This document shows, piece after piece, positions 46,075 to 57,169 of a DNA stretch of 64,000 nt (its first letter is position 1; the number at the start of each line of letters is the position of its first letter). The translations under genes were made by a program, and so were the position numbers. The notes under the pieces are model-generated. The model made no database searches, was not told the origin of the DNA, and saw only the letters and a program-made list of their open reading frames with translations. The stretch lies in the NCBI GenBank assembly GCA_964017145.1, contig OZ024851.1, forward strand, positions 1,364,001 through 1,428,000, in the 5' to 3' direction. Source of the DNA: Agrocybe praecox. Its lineage: Eukaryota > Basidiomycota > Agaricomycetes > Agaricales > Agrocybaceae.

Positions 46075-46700
46075 TCACTCCGCGGAAGCTGTTGCATCGA
46101 TAGCAGTTAATGTTGTAATCTCTTCCCTAGTTCTCTCTAATGCTTTCCCGAGTAAATTAAGACCCCACCTCTCTTTCTGCTTGAAGGCATTCTTTTCTCC
46201 AAAACCAACACCCCAAATTCTGTCTCCCGGACTAGCCTCTACAATGTTCTTTCCGATAGTCGAAAGCAGCTTTGCTCGCAGCTCGTTGTTCTGCTGGAAT
46301 TTGAGGATATTTCCTTCCAGAACAATTCGTTCACGCGCTTCCACCCACGTCTGTTCGTCAAACCCCTGCACTTTGCGGCCAAGCTGTTTGACGTATGCCA
46401 TATCTCCTGCGGTCGCGCCACTGACTTCCACGATGCTTCTGGCTATTTGTATATCGTTAAACAAAAGTGCCTTTCGGAGCATCATGTAGTGCTCAGCGCT
46501 GGGTAATTCAACCTCTTCTCCGACTTCCTTGTCCTCGAATGTTACAGTAGTTTTGATTTTGCAAGGATACCACTGAGATGCCCATCCACTGACAGACACT
46601 TAGTTGTAGTAGTTCAAACAGAGGTTGTCCTCTAAGCTTACTATATTTCATTTGTTTTCCAGAAGAAAATATAGTCATCTTGAGCGTACATCGTGGTCAT
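46075..46700 (-). CDS. NADAR-domain protein (YbiA/RibX-type N-glycosidase fold)
   Basis: Two exons, about 190 residues: the ATG at 46700 (MTTMYAQDDYIFFWKTNEIY) joins across an intron (about 46600-46660) to GWASQWYPCKIKTTVTF. The remainder carries the NADAR hallmarks: LPSAEHYMMLRKALLFNDI, VKQLGRKVQGFDEQTWVEAR, GNILKFQQNNELRAKLLSTI, IVEASPGDRIWGVGFGEKNA and WGLNLLGKALERTREEI. Known of the family: NADAR proteins cleave N-glycosidic bonds of ADP-ribose-type and riboflavin-pathway compounds, and some remove ADP-ribose from guanine. The E of SAEHYMM and the DxxWG of DRIWGVG, which I expect to line the active site, are present. Full domain length, clean frame. It sits between the two tandem paralogues. 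The substrate in this fungus is not known. Confidence 0.9.
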
Positions 46701-47518
46701 GAAGGAAGAGCTAACGATGTGATCTGATCTGTTTGGGTTTATTATATCAATGAGACCCAAATCTATGACTCGTCTCGAAGAGTTGACTCCAGCAATCATT
46801 TCCCTAACTATAACAGCGGAGCCGGACCGTCATAAAAAGCATTTTTATATTTTTGTATTATAATATTGAATGGAAAAGTCATACCAAGACTCTCCAAGAG
46901 GACTGCCAGATTAAGTGACAACCACTAGTAATATCGACACTGTAGCTATCATGCTACGTGATGCTGCGTATCCGTCAAGGAAGCTTCCGACCATATATCA
47001 AGAGTAATTAGCGCCTGCGGCATTAAGTCTTCACCGGATGGTAGGACCACACCGAGCGCGTTACCAAGGACTCAGGTTTTCGACCAGCCAAGTAAGGGTA
47101 AACTTTTTGTGCGGTAATAATGATTAAATCTGTAACCTTTCAAGGCGTTTCCGGAGAGCAGAGAGTATTGGGTGCTAAGACACAGAAAAGAGAACCGACG
47201 GAGACGAGTTGGAGACGAGTCAGCCTTGCGGTGGCCCCCGCTGGGCCGGCGCCGCTTTCCCTCGCCGGCAAAGGGTCGTATTTGTGTTTGCTTATTCTTG
47301 ACGGCAAGTCTCGTCACCAATTCTGTGTCACGCGGTTTCGTTAGACGCGTCGAAAATCGTTGACCGTGTACAGTCTGAGTGCTACAGGTGTGCAGTGTGC
47401 ACTCAGTCTAAACCTCGTTTCTTACTTACTCGACAAATCTCTGGACTAGTACGCCCCTCATATACACCGAAACGGCCACAAAAATATCATAACCGGCCTT
47501 AACTAATTAATACCCAAC
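46701..47518. promoter_or_regulatory. divergent intergenic region, NADAR / mS33
   Basis: 818 bp between two genes transcribed away from each other. No conserved motif was identified, and no gene was found in it. Confidence 0.5.
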
Positions 47519-47908
47519 ATGGCTGCTTTCGTGGCTCCATCTCGTCTACGGGCACTCACGAAACTTCGATGCAGCATTTTTCAGACGTCTTATAACCCGG
47601 AGAGTCTGCGTACTGGTGCTAAATATTTACGCGCGAGACTACGAGGTCCTTCGATGGTTAGCTACTACCCAGAAAGATTTGACATTGCGCAAATCATTAG
47701 GAAATACCCTGAACTTGAACTTGTGGACGACGACGAGGAAGAAAGGTTGCAGGATGTCATTGACAGAAGGAAGAGAGGAAAGGGGCCACCGAAGAAGGCA
47801 AAATCAAAAGGTGCGTCGTTGTTCCTTCTCCCCAATGTTATTAAAAGCTAATCTTGCACATCGTTCGTTTCGCCAGCCGACAGCAGAAGGTTGCAAAAGA
47901 GGCGGTGA
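47519..47908 (+). CDS. RSM27: mitochondrial small-subunit ribosomal protein mS33
   Basis: A component of the mitochondrial 37S ribosomal subunit (yeast Rsm27, mS33 in the unified nomenclature). The first exon, 47519-47810, ends with one base of a codon; a 66 bp intron (47811-47876) follows; the second exon, 47877-47908, finishes the protein (DSRRLQKRR, stop), about 107 residues in all. The family signature is clear: IFQTSYNPESLRTGAKYLRA, RGPSMVSYYPERFD, YPELELVDDDEEERL and RRKRGKGPPKKAKSK near the C-terminus. The N-terminus (MAAFVAPSRLRALTKLRC) is basic and free of acidic residues, suited to mitochondrial import. Length agrees with fungal orthologues. Confidence 0.92.
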
Positions 47909-48302
47909 TATTCCGTTGGCACGTCTGTATAAGGACGATGATGTTCTTTTCTCACCACACCTTAACAACGCACAAGATTATATCATGGAGCTCAGTACAA
48001 AAATACATGAATATACATCTACCCGCACTTATCAAAACCACCTTTGTTTTGGAAATCATCTCGATTCGCTATGCAGCGTGGAGTATAGCAGAATGAGAAT
48101 CGCAATAGACTAAGGACGTGGAAAGGGCCATCCGCAAAGAGGTCCAGGCATTCTCAGTAACAGACGGCCAATTTCGGGTGATGGTTTTCTTATGATTTGA
48201 ATCTCATCCTCTAAAATAATTCTACTGATTATACACAAGACAACTAGATCTACCTTGACTAGGATTGGGTCACTTCTAAACGTTAAATCCAGATGCCACG
48301 AT
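47909..48302. other. convergent intergenic spacer
   Basis: 3' flanks of mS33 and of the second tandem paralogue. No gene seen. Confidence 0.5.
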
Positions 48303-50283
48303 TTACGGAATTCTCCACATAGCAATACCACTTCTATCAGCGTCAACCTCTTTGTTAACCTCCTTGCTACCTTTACTTCTCACTGCCGCAGCAACAAGCA
48401 ATGACACTGCATCTTTTAAAACATCTCTGGAGCTTGATAGATCATCTGTGCCGGTTGAAGTTTCCTCTACCGGAACTTTTATGCGCTCCCAGTCGATGCA
48501 AAGGTCGATGTATTCAAAGAGTACATCAACGATTCCTTCAAATTTCCCTGATGCACTCGGTGTACCCTCGTTTGGCGGGAATTCAACTTCCCATAGTTGC
48601 TCGAGAGTGAGACTATCCCATGCTACAAGGGGCGCCCCAACTTTTGCCGGTACTACAATGGCTGGACAACCGTTGAGTAAGATGTAATTGATTACACTTT
48701 CCCCAGGCCGCGCACTTAGTGACCAAAGCTTGCGATGGGGTTTGAGTCCTACTACCAAAATTACTATCCGCCGTGGAATGAGTGGCTGTGGGAGGGTTGC
48801 CAACTCGGGCTCCGGAGATGGAGTCCTCGATCGGTTGAACATGTTGGAGATAGATGGAATTGACAAGGTTTTCAGGTTGATGTGATCTCCATGATGGATG
48901 TTCGTCTGAGCCGCGTCTTGGGGCGGTGGGTCGCAAAGGGAAATAACGGATGCTGATTCCTTCAACAAAGTCTCTCCGATTCTGTAATCACCTTCAGAGC
49001 AGGTAGGAAAGAAAGATTAGTGAGTAGTCTTTGTTCCTGATTTTGGGCAAATCCACATTAATCTATTTACCTGATAGAAATGGACCGTGACAAAATATGA
49101 AATCAGGTTTCATGGACCTTGGGATGATCGGGCGACGTGCGCTCGCAAACAAGTATGGCGAAAACCATCCTTTTTCGATAGCAGGATAGTCCTTGACGGT
49201 GGCAAACAGGGATACATCGCTATTTTTTCTGTAAGTTCCTGGTAAAATCAAATTATTGTTTTGCTTTCTTACGGATGTATAGAACTTCGATAAAATCCTA
49301 GGGCCGCATCTGTCATCGTACTTTTGTGCTGAAGCGTAATCAACAGAACTTTTACTCCGGTAGTTTCCAGCCTTTTCGAATGAATTGGTACGACCTTCTT
49401 GATGGTCTTGTCGAAGACAAGGTCATTTGCAACTTTTGTCGTAAGGTCAAAACCCCCGCGTAAAGCCAGTTCAACCAAAATTGTATCGCCCAGAGATCCA
49501 ACGACTACATCGGAAACGGGTCCCATTCTATCCAATATTTAAGTGATTATTCGGTACCCAGTGGTTATATTGTCGATTTCAATAAATGAACAGAACTTAC
49601 ACCGGAGCAGCCACGGCTGCCATCCCGCCCTGTCATGTTTTCGGATCAGTGGCTGATACCTTCACGTCCGTCGTTGAAATAGCTAAACCGCTTTGTCTTG
49701 CACTTACCGTTGCTGCAATCACAGTGTGGACGGCCAGATCACGGAAGCGGATGCAGGGCAAAAATAAAGGAGAAGAGTCCCCCCACTGATCATAAAAAGA
49801 GTGATTTTCATGGTCAGATACGAGAATAACCTTCGGAGACAAATCTTACGGGGGAAAGGCAAATGACGTTCGTCCCAGCAGCTCGTAACGTTTCATAGGA
49901 CGACATGACGATCCTTCCCGTCACTGACTACAGAAACAGGGTGACATTGCCTGCGTTCAGTTTCTTGTTTTAAACGAATGCAAATCATGGAAATTGTTGT
50001 AATGAAACTTTTGCGACAACCATACGATACCCAGAAGTCGCTGAAGGTCGCTGAATAAACGACTTGGCGGTTTGGTGGGTATTCCACAACCTCCCGAAGA
50101 GGCTGTTCACCCATTATTTCCGGAGTTTCGGCAACAACCTGTTCTATCGTAACTTTGATAGGAAGCACTCACACCAACTAACTTCCTAACTATCCATGGG
50201 GCAGATTTCTCTTCCTCTTGCTCTGGAATAGATGCGGGGTCGATTGGACCAAGTGGCGAGGTTAACGTTGAAGAATCAGCCAT
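48303..50283 (-). CDS. uncharacterised Agaricomycete protein, tandem paralogue 2
   Basis: The ATG at 50283 starts MADSSTLTSPLGPIDPASIP. The motif order equals that of the 43.2-45.3 kb gene: SVTGRIVMSSYETLRAAGTN with VICLSP, GDSSPLFLPCIRFRDLAVHT, GPVSDVVVGSLGDTILVELA, KKVVPIHSKRLETTGVKVLL, IEKGWFSPYLFASARRPIIP, DFIFCHGPFLSG, RIGETLLKESASVISL, and the C-terminal block LVVGLKPHRKLW, SARPGESVINYILLNGCPAI, GAPLVAWDSLTLEQLW. The stop is at 48303. It lacks the long charged insert of paralogue 1, having a shorter Pro-rich linker instead, and has a different N-terminus. The two genes are divergent enough that the duplication is old. No known function. Confidence 0.72.
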
Positions 50284-50945
50284 GGCTGTGAATATCTGGC
50301 AGATGGTGTTGGGGTAGGATAGAAATATGATGGTCACAGACAAAAAAAGGATAGGCGCGTCAGAATATCAAAAAACAAGTCAAAGTACTCGTGTGGCCTA
50401 TGGGAATTTGGGAAATCGTTTTATCATTTACCTCGTATAAAAGGGTGATCACATCATCGCCTAAATTTTGATCTTGCTGCGAAATGTTGTGTTATCAGAT
50501 ATATTTATGTTGATCATTTGCTCGGCAAAGATTGGTAATCTGTAGCTTTCCTTCATTACTTGACACGGCGCTGGCAAGAACTCGACATTCTACATAACCT
50601 TATCCAATGGCGAGATTTGAGTATTATCCTTGAAGATCTTTTGTTTTATCCGCGTATATACATGCAACAAATCTACACCAGCTATCCATCTTACAAAAGC
50701 GTTGAGGCCTTTTTTCTCCACCACGTCAAGGTATAAAAGGCCGTGTGCGTTAGTGCATTTGTCCTTGTGACCTGCCAGCTACATGAGCTGGTATGACCCT
50801 GCCTGCCGATGAGCATTAAATAAAGACTCTGTTGAACGAATCACGAAACATCCACTGCGTTAGGACGTTGAAGATCCCATTCTCCCGTCTATTTGGCGAG
50901 GGCTCGTTGAGGCCATCGAATGATTACGGGGGAACCTCTACTCAT
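50284..50945. other. intergenic, promoter of tandem paralogue 2
   Basis: No gene seen. It also contains the 3' flank of the S-adenosylhomocysteine hydrolase gene. Confidence 0.5.
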
Positions 50946-52872
50946 TTAGTAACGGTAGTGGGACTAGCAAGGTCGTGCATCAGAATAATCAGAAAAAAGT
51001 CAGAAAACAAGGAAACGCACAGGCTTGTAGGGTCCCTGGACAGGAATATCCAAGTACTTGGATTGGGTATCCGAGAGAACTGTCAACTTGACATTGAGCT
51101 GGGCAAGATGGGCACGGGCGACCTCCTCATCAAGTTCCTTGGGAAGCATGTGAACACCAAGAGGGAATTTCTCAGGGGTGGTCCAGAGTGCGATTTGAGC
51201 GAGAACCTGATTGGCGAAAGAGCATGACATGACGAAAGAAGGATGGCCAGTAGCACAGCTGTTTTCAAATGATGAATCAGTATTATTGAATCAGGTCGAC
51301 AAAGAAGATCGCAGACTGACCCCAAGTTAACAAGACGACCCTCAGCGAGAAGGATGATGTGGCGCCCATTGGCCATCGTGAAACGATCGACCTGAGGCTT
51401 GACGTTGGAAACAGAGACAGCATTAGCCTTGAGCCAAGCGACATCGATTTCAACATCAAAGTGCCCGATGCTAGTCATAATTGAATTCAATTTCGTATCT
51501 GAAAATTTCGAAGGGTCGACCTACTTGCAAACAATGGCATCCTCAGGCATGACAGCGAAGTGCTCGCCAGTGATGATATCTCTGTTACCGGTAGTGGTAA
51601 CGAAGACGTTAGAGCGAGGAGCAGCATCGTCCATAGTAGTGACTTCATAACCAGCCATGGCGGCTTGGAGAGCATTGATAGGATCGATTTCAGTGATCAG
51701 GACGCGAGCTCCGTAAGATTTGAGAGACTCGGCACACTGATGATTCCGTTAGAAATCTAATCTTTGTCAGAGTGATAACAGAAACTTGACATACTCCTTT
51801 GCCAACATCACCGAAGCCTGCAACAACGGCAACTTTTCCGGCAAGCATGACATCAGTAGCACGCTTGATACCATCCACGAGGGACTCCCGGCAACCGTAG
51901 TAATTGTCGAATTTAGACTTGGTCACAGAGTCATTGACGTTGATGGCGGGAATTTTGAGTTTTCCGTCACGGAAGGCCTTGTACAAGTGGTGGACACCGG
52001 TGGTAGTTTCCTCAGAAACGCCACGGATATCTATAAATGGAGTGAGATTTGACATAATAGCCGATTAAAATTTCGACGCATGCCTGTAAGGTATTGAGGG
52101 TATTTCTCGTGGACGAGGGTGGTCAAATCGCCCCCATCGTCGAGGATCATGTTCAAGGCCTGGCCCTCGTTGAATCCAGCAAGAGTTTGTTCAATGCACC
52201 AGAGGTATTCCTCTTCGGTCTCGCCTTTCCAGGCGAAGACAGGAACACCAGTTGCGGCGATGCTGCAACAGAGTTTTTAAAAAAGGAACAAGTCATACTT
52301 TTTCGAAAAAAGCCTTACGCGGCAGCAGCGTGGTCTTGAGTGGAAAAGATGTTCTAAATAAAGTGATACATCAGTGATCATGAAGTAAAGCGCTGGTTAT
52401 ACAACTGTACGCACGCAAGAGGACCAAGTAACCTCCGCTCCAAGGGCAGTGAGAGTTTCAATAAGGACGGCAGTCTGGATGGTCCTGATAAGAAGATTGC
52501 CATGTTAATCTCAATAAGATATGAAGTATAAGGTACAATGCATACATGTGGAGGCATCCTGCGATACGAGCGCCCTTCAGGGGTTGAGATGGGCCATACT
52601 GTAATCCGAATGAAGATCAGTTACATCGATACGAAAATCTGCAGGAACAATATGCTTACCTTCTTCCTCAGGTACATGAGACCAGGCATCTCATTCTATG
52701 ATCAGTCGGTAAGTAAACTGATAGCATCTACAATTGTCAGGCAACCGAGATACCTCTGCGATTTCAATCTCCTTGCGACCGAAGGCAGCGAGAGAAACAT
52801 CTGAGAACGCGATAAACATAAAAATATGAAGTACAGACAGAAATTTTCAATACCTGCGACTTTGAAAACCAT
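50946..52872 (-). CDS. SAH1: S-adenosylhomocysteine hydrolase (adenosylhomocysteinase)
   Basis: Cytosolic NAD-dependent enzyme that splits S-adenosylhomocysteine into adenosine and homocysteine, removing product inhibition from methyltransferases. The ATG at 52872 ([20 protein letters not shown]) leads to [92 protein letters not shown] and the NAD-binding GFGDVGKG, then [16 protein letters not shown]. The C-terminus [13 protein letters not shown] joins across a last intron to SHYRY and the stop at 50946. Catalytic His, Asp, Glu and the Lys/Asp pair of [11 protein letters not shown] are all present. The Lys/Tyr of the C-terminal tail that completes the neighbouring subunit's NAD site is also present. 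About ten exons; length agrees with fungal orthologues near 430 residues. Confidence 0.96.
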
Positions 52873-54024
52873 TTTTTGAGATAGGAGCGATAGGATGGAA
52901 GATGTGGATGAAGGAAGATTGGACTTTTGATTTTGCAGTCGAACGGTTTTATTTTTTGATATTTTTATTCACGTGATCCGGTGATGATGGTGGGGCTTGC
53001 CGGACTCCGATCGATCTGCTTATGTAATCCACACATACGGACTCCGTCGTCGAGTGGTCGCCAAATGTCCGCAATTCTTCAGAGTCCATACTTAGTACCG
53101 ACCCACTGTGAACTGAACTCGTTGGGACTAATAGAGATATGAAGAACGGCTCCACTTCTTCTAATGAGCCCAAATGTTCCATCTTCGAAATTCTACAGTA
53201 CACTTGTCCCATGGCTGCCGACGGAAAATCCTTGTTTCGCTGTTATCCCATCCCAAGAGTCTTCAAAATGTCGGTCAGCCTTATCCGTCTCTTTTTCAAA
53301 TATACATTAAAAACAGCGCTCTAGTTGTTCTGGTCAACCTGCGGTTGAGATGACGGCCTTCGTAGATATCGATAGTAATGGTGGAGTGTCAATACCCCAG
53401 GATTTCAAGTAAGTCCAACGTCGTATAGTAGATACTACTGTATAGACGTATGTCAAGACTAGAGCTAATATCTCATGCTAGGCCTGATTCTTTACAAGGT
53501 CGCCATTGGAATGAAGTCCTCCGGTATGATAGACCAAATAGTACTGAAGACAATATAAGCACACCTTGATCGTCACTACTGCTCTCTAAAGCAACCGGCA
53601 AGGCGTCTATTTCCACAGCAATTCAAAGATGCTTGCATTGTGCTACTTACTTGTGCGAAAACATATCTTGTCACAAAGCACCTTGTGGGTCCGGGGTATA
53701 TTTTCGGTTTCCTGAAATACCATTAGCACTACTGTGATCCGGGTAGTAGCCGGTGTCACAGCACTCATCAAAATCACCAGATCGTGAAACATGGAAATAT
53801 CTCAGGATCGTGGCTTTTTATGTTCATCAATCATAGGCGTGAAAAGCGCCGATATTCTTTCTCTAAACGTCTCCTAGTCACAGCCTCGTTTGCTGCAGAT
53901 CTCTTTTAGTCGTTATGCCTCCTTCGCGACTGAGTTGTACGCGAGTGTGTTCTATTCGATCCAACAAAAACTGGAGAGTCAAAAGCCGTGCTTCAGCATC
54001 TTGTTGCTTTGCACCGCCCTCATC
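52873..54024. other. divergent intergenic region, SAH1 / coiled-coil gene
   Basis: 1.15 kb with no coding frame accepted. It contains both promoters. Confidence 0.5.
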
Positions 54025-55433
54025 ATGGATTATTTTCTTAATTTCGTGGAACACGATAAACAGATGGATATTAAAAAGGAGGCTCCAGAGCCTACCTTTT
54101 CATTATTATCTCCTCCCACTACTCCTTCTCCCTCCTTCCCGTTGCCGAGTGTCCCGACGACGACGACCCGTCGACGAAGTTCCATCTCTATCCTGGCAGG
54201 TCCCAAACGTCCAAGGCCTTATCCTTCAGCTAAACGCGATAGTTCACGCAAAGAACAATTTGTAATGTCCAACATGGGTTATGGAACATGGAATGCCCAC
54301 GGGGTTAGGTCTCCTCACGTCAGGCACACGCAATTGCAGCGCAAATCCTCCGATGAAGAAAGCCAAGCAAACTATGCTCTTCAACCCCAGTTCATGAATG
54401 TATGTCGAGCAGTTCCTTGCGTGCTGCTGCTGTCATTCATCTAGTTCACATATAGGGAGCTTTCCTATCTAACCCAGACCTAAGGACTATGCCGTCAAGC
54501 TCAAGCCTTACAGGTGCCATGGGTGATGCAAACATCACTCATTCCCGTACCTCACGTTCACCCACCTCGACGAACAGCGGATACAGTGGCAACATTCCGA
54601 ATCACGACACATGGGAAACAACCCAAATGATGCTTATGACTGCAACCAACAACTCCCATTACCCTGCCGTGCCCGGTCACGGTGGACTGTACAATGGCAT
54701 GAACCAACCTGGCATTGACATGTTGAATGACTATACGACGACTCGAAACGGTTCTCCAGAATCACTTTCACCCCACTCGCCTAACCAAAACTACTATTCA
54801 GACGGTGGATATGGTCATATCCGAAGCGTTCCATCTCAGCAAGGATACCCAGGATCTCAGATGGGCGCATTCACATCCTCTTCTGAAGAGGTAAATGGCG
54901 AATTTGCTCGTCTACAGCGCAGGATACGCGAACTCGAACAAGAAAACGAAAAATACAAATTAACAATGCAAGCAAAAACTGGACTTCCTCCCGCTCCTCA
55001 ATCGCCATCTTTCCAGGCATCTTGGAGGGCTCGAACAGACGCACGCGTCAAAATGTTTTGTTCTCTTAATAGGGCAGGAAATGCGTTGTGTGCCTGGCAT
55101 GATTCTCGCCGCGAAAGACGCGTTTATCCCCCAAGGAACGCCCCGCCTGGTTATCTCAACTGCGGCTGCTCCTACGAAGAGGCCCTTTTCGAAGAAAGCC
55201 TTTCAAGGCACGGCGTAGGCAGTTACCTTCCAGGTGACTCAGTCAGGATGGATCCTGCCCTCCGCAATCCTCTCCTCAAGCTCCTCCAGCAACGTTTTGG
55301 TTACAAAGACGGGGACTTCGATCATGACCCCTTTACCGAGACCTGGCATGACGGAGAGTCTCCTGCGGTCTGGGAGCAGAAGGCAAAATCTGGCCAAGTC
55401 GTCAGAAAACGTCACGATTCCGAACGGCACTGA
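54025..55433 (+). CDS. conserved basidiomycete protein with coiled coil and Cys-rich C-terminal domain
   Basis: Two exons: 54025 to about 54395, a 62 bp intron after LQPQFMN, then GAFLSNPDLRTM onward to the TGA at 55431-55433; about 445 residues. The ATG at 54025 starts MDYFLNFVEHDKQMDIKKEA. The first 280 residues are disordered (Ser/Thr/Pro/Asn-rich, with the basic patch AGPKRPRPYPSAKRDSSRKE). Then comes a short coiled coil (EFARLQRRIRELEQENEKYK). The C-terminal domain has spaced cysteines and histidines: MFCSLNRAGNALCAWHDSRR, PGYLNCGCSYEEALF, LLKLLQQRFGYKDGDFDHDP. I recognise the architecture as a conserved unnamed basidiomycete protein but cannot give a function. The basic patch and the coiled coil would fit a nuclear or DNA-associated role, which is inference only. 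Confidence 0.82.
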
Positions 55434-57169
55434 TACTTCTGGTGTTTTCATATTTGCATTGTTTATTTCTATTCTTCCTCTATCCTTATCATCCCCCTGC
55501 ATTCGTATCTCCTGCACTTTTGTATTTCAACATCATATTGTTTCATGGACCGCCCCCACTGTAGCCTTAGTATCCGCATCATGCCCATTCACGCACTTTG
55601 CATACATACGATACCCCTTGCTCCTTAATTTAGATTGGATCCACCCTTATTATTGCACTCGTTTTCTTTGTTGTAACCCACAGTCTTTTCTGTTTGCCAT
55701 GGCCCATACTTTACACCCATACTTATATCGGTATTCATTTACATTGTAGCAACTCCTTGTTCGTATTAATCCCCAACTATGTATTTACACACAGCATTAA
55801 TTTATATCTAGTCCTATGGCTAGTTTTATCTATTCCTCTAAAATCCCTATGAACATCTTTTCGAGAAAACCTACAAGTATATGCACGTCGCAAGGATAGA
55901 CTTGCATTTCCTGCAAAATTTGCCTATGAATAAAAACAAAGGTAGTGCTAGACGTCTCCATGACTGAATCCATCAGGGCGACGCTTAGTAACAACGGTGA
56001 ACAGGTTATACGACCGCTCTGATTGACGGGTGAACAGAATTTTTCAAGCACACAAGGCAGCATCGCTTTGCAACATAGAAAATCTGATATAAATGATAAT
56101 TCTGTGACTACGGTCTGCGTGAGCTGCCATCGGATTCCAGGAAGAATGTAGGTATGTATCCAGACATTAATGAATCTGGGAGTAAATCACAGAGCTGGAC
56201 CTGGTCCACAGGGAAATCAAAGATGAAGGGGCATTCGTTCTGACTGTTGGCCGAAGTGTTTTTGATAGCTCACTGAAAATGTCGTTGTCAATAGTATGTT
56301 TGGAGGCCAAAAAAAGAATGGACACGCACACTTTCACACACTAACCATGACGCACGATGATATCCTTGATGCTGGGAGAGTCACAGTAGGTAACCAGAGT
56401 CACTGGGAACGACTTAACCATTACAGTACATACCTACCAGATACTCTATAGATCAAGTTTTCTACTAGGTTCTGATATCCTGTTGAACCCGATTATGACA
56501 GGTCTTCCACCAGGACCGGCCGTGAGATATTTCCATGAAGACCCAGTTGTAGATTTCCAAAGGGGCGATTGATGACAGAAGAAGCGGCGCTTGCGCCAGT
56601 TCCTTAGCGGACGCTTGTATACACCTTGATTTCCTGGGCCATCCCCTAATAGCACTCTTTCTGCAATCAATTACGAAAGAGTGCCATTCCATCAATGCTG
56701 TGCTTTGACGGAATGATTAACGGGCGAGTAGCCATAGAACCCACTGAGAAACAGGATATTTTAACGATGCTGAACAGTCCACAGGCATGTTTTTGGTCGG
56801 GTTTCAACGCATGATGGCTTGGCTAATGCGTTAAATTGCTGAGCCTTCCGAATGCGCGCGGTAACTTCATTAGCTCATTTAATTGAGAAAAACAAGTCGC
56901 TGAGATATCCGGGTTCATTTTGGTATCATTTAGTTACTTAGAGCTGCAGGAACACTGAGAACAGTGGAGGTATTGGAGGGAAAAGAAAGGAACATAAAAC
57001 CCTGAAATTTCAGCCTAGAAATCGTCGTATTTGGAACAGAGGGTGATAAGCGCCAAAGAAATTACGGACAAGCAGGTACAAATTTGACCGACTTTCCAAC
57101 CAAGGTTCAACCTTGAACCAACAAACTACCCGTTCTCCGTCACTCCCATATTCCACAGTTTTATGCCAG
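55434..57169. other. 1.7 kb intergenic region
   Basis: The first 350 bp are T/C-rich and look like the 3' UTR of the coiled-coil gene. Short minus-strand frames at 55830-56063 and 56446-56695 were inspected and not accepted. No repeats found. Confidence 0.5.

Noticed and set aside
56446..56695. Minus-strand frames of about 75 codons
   Set aside because: No start context, no motif, and two frames compete for the same stretch.
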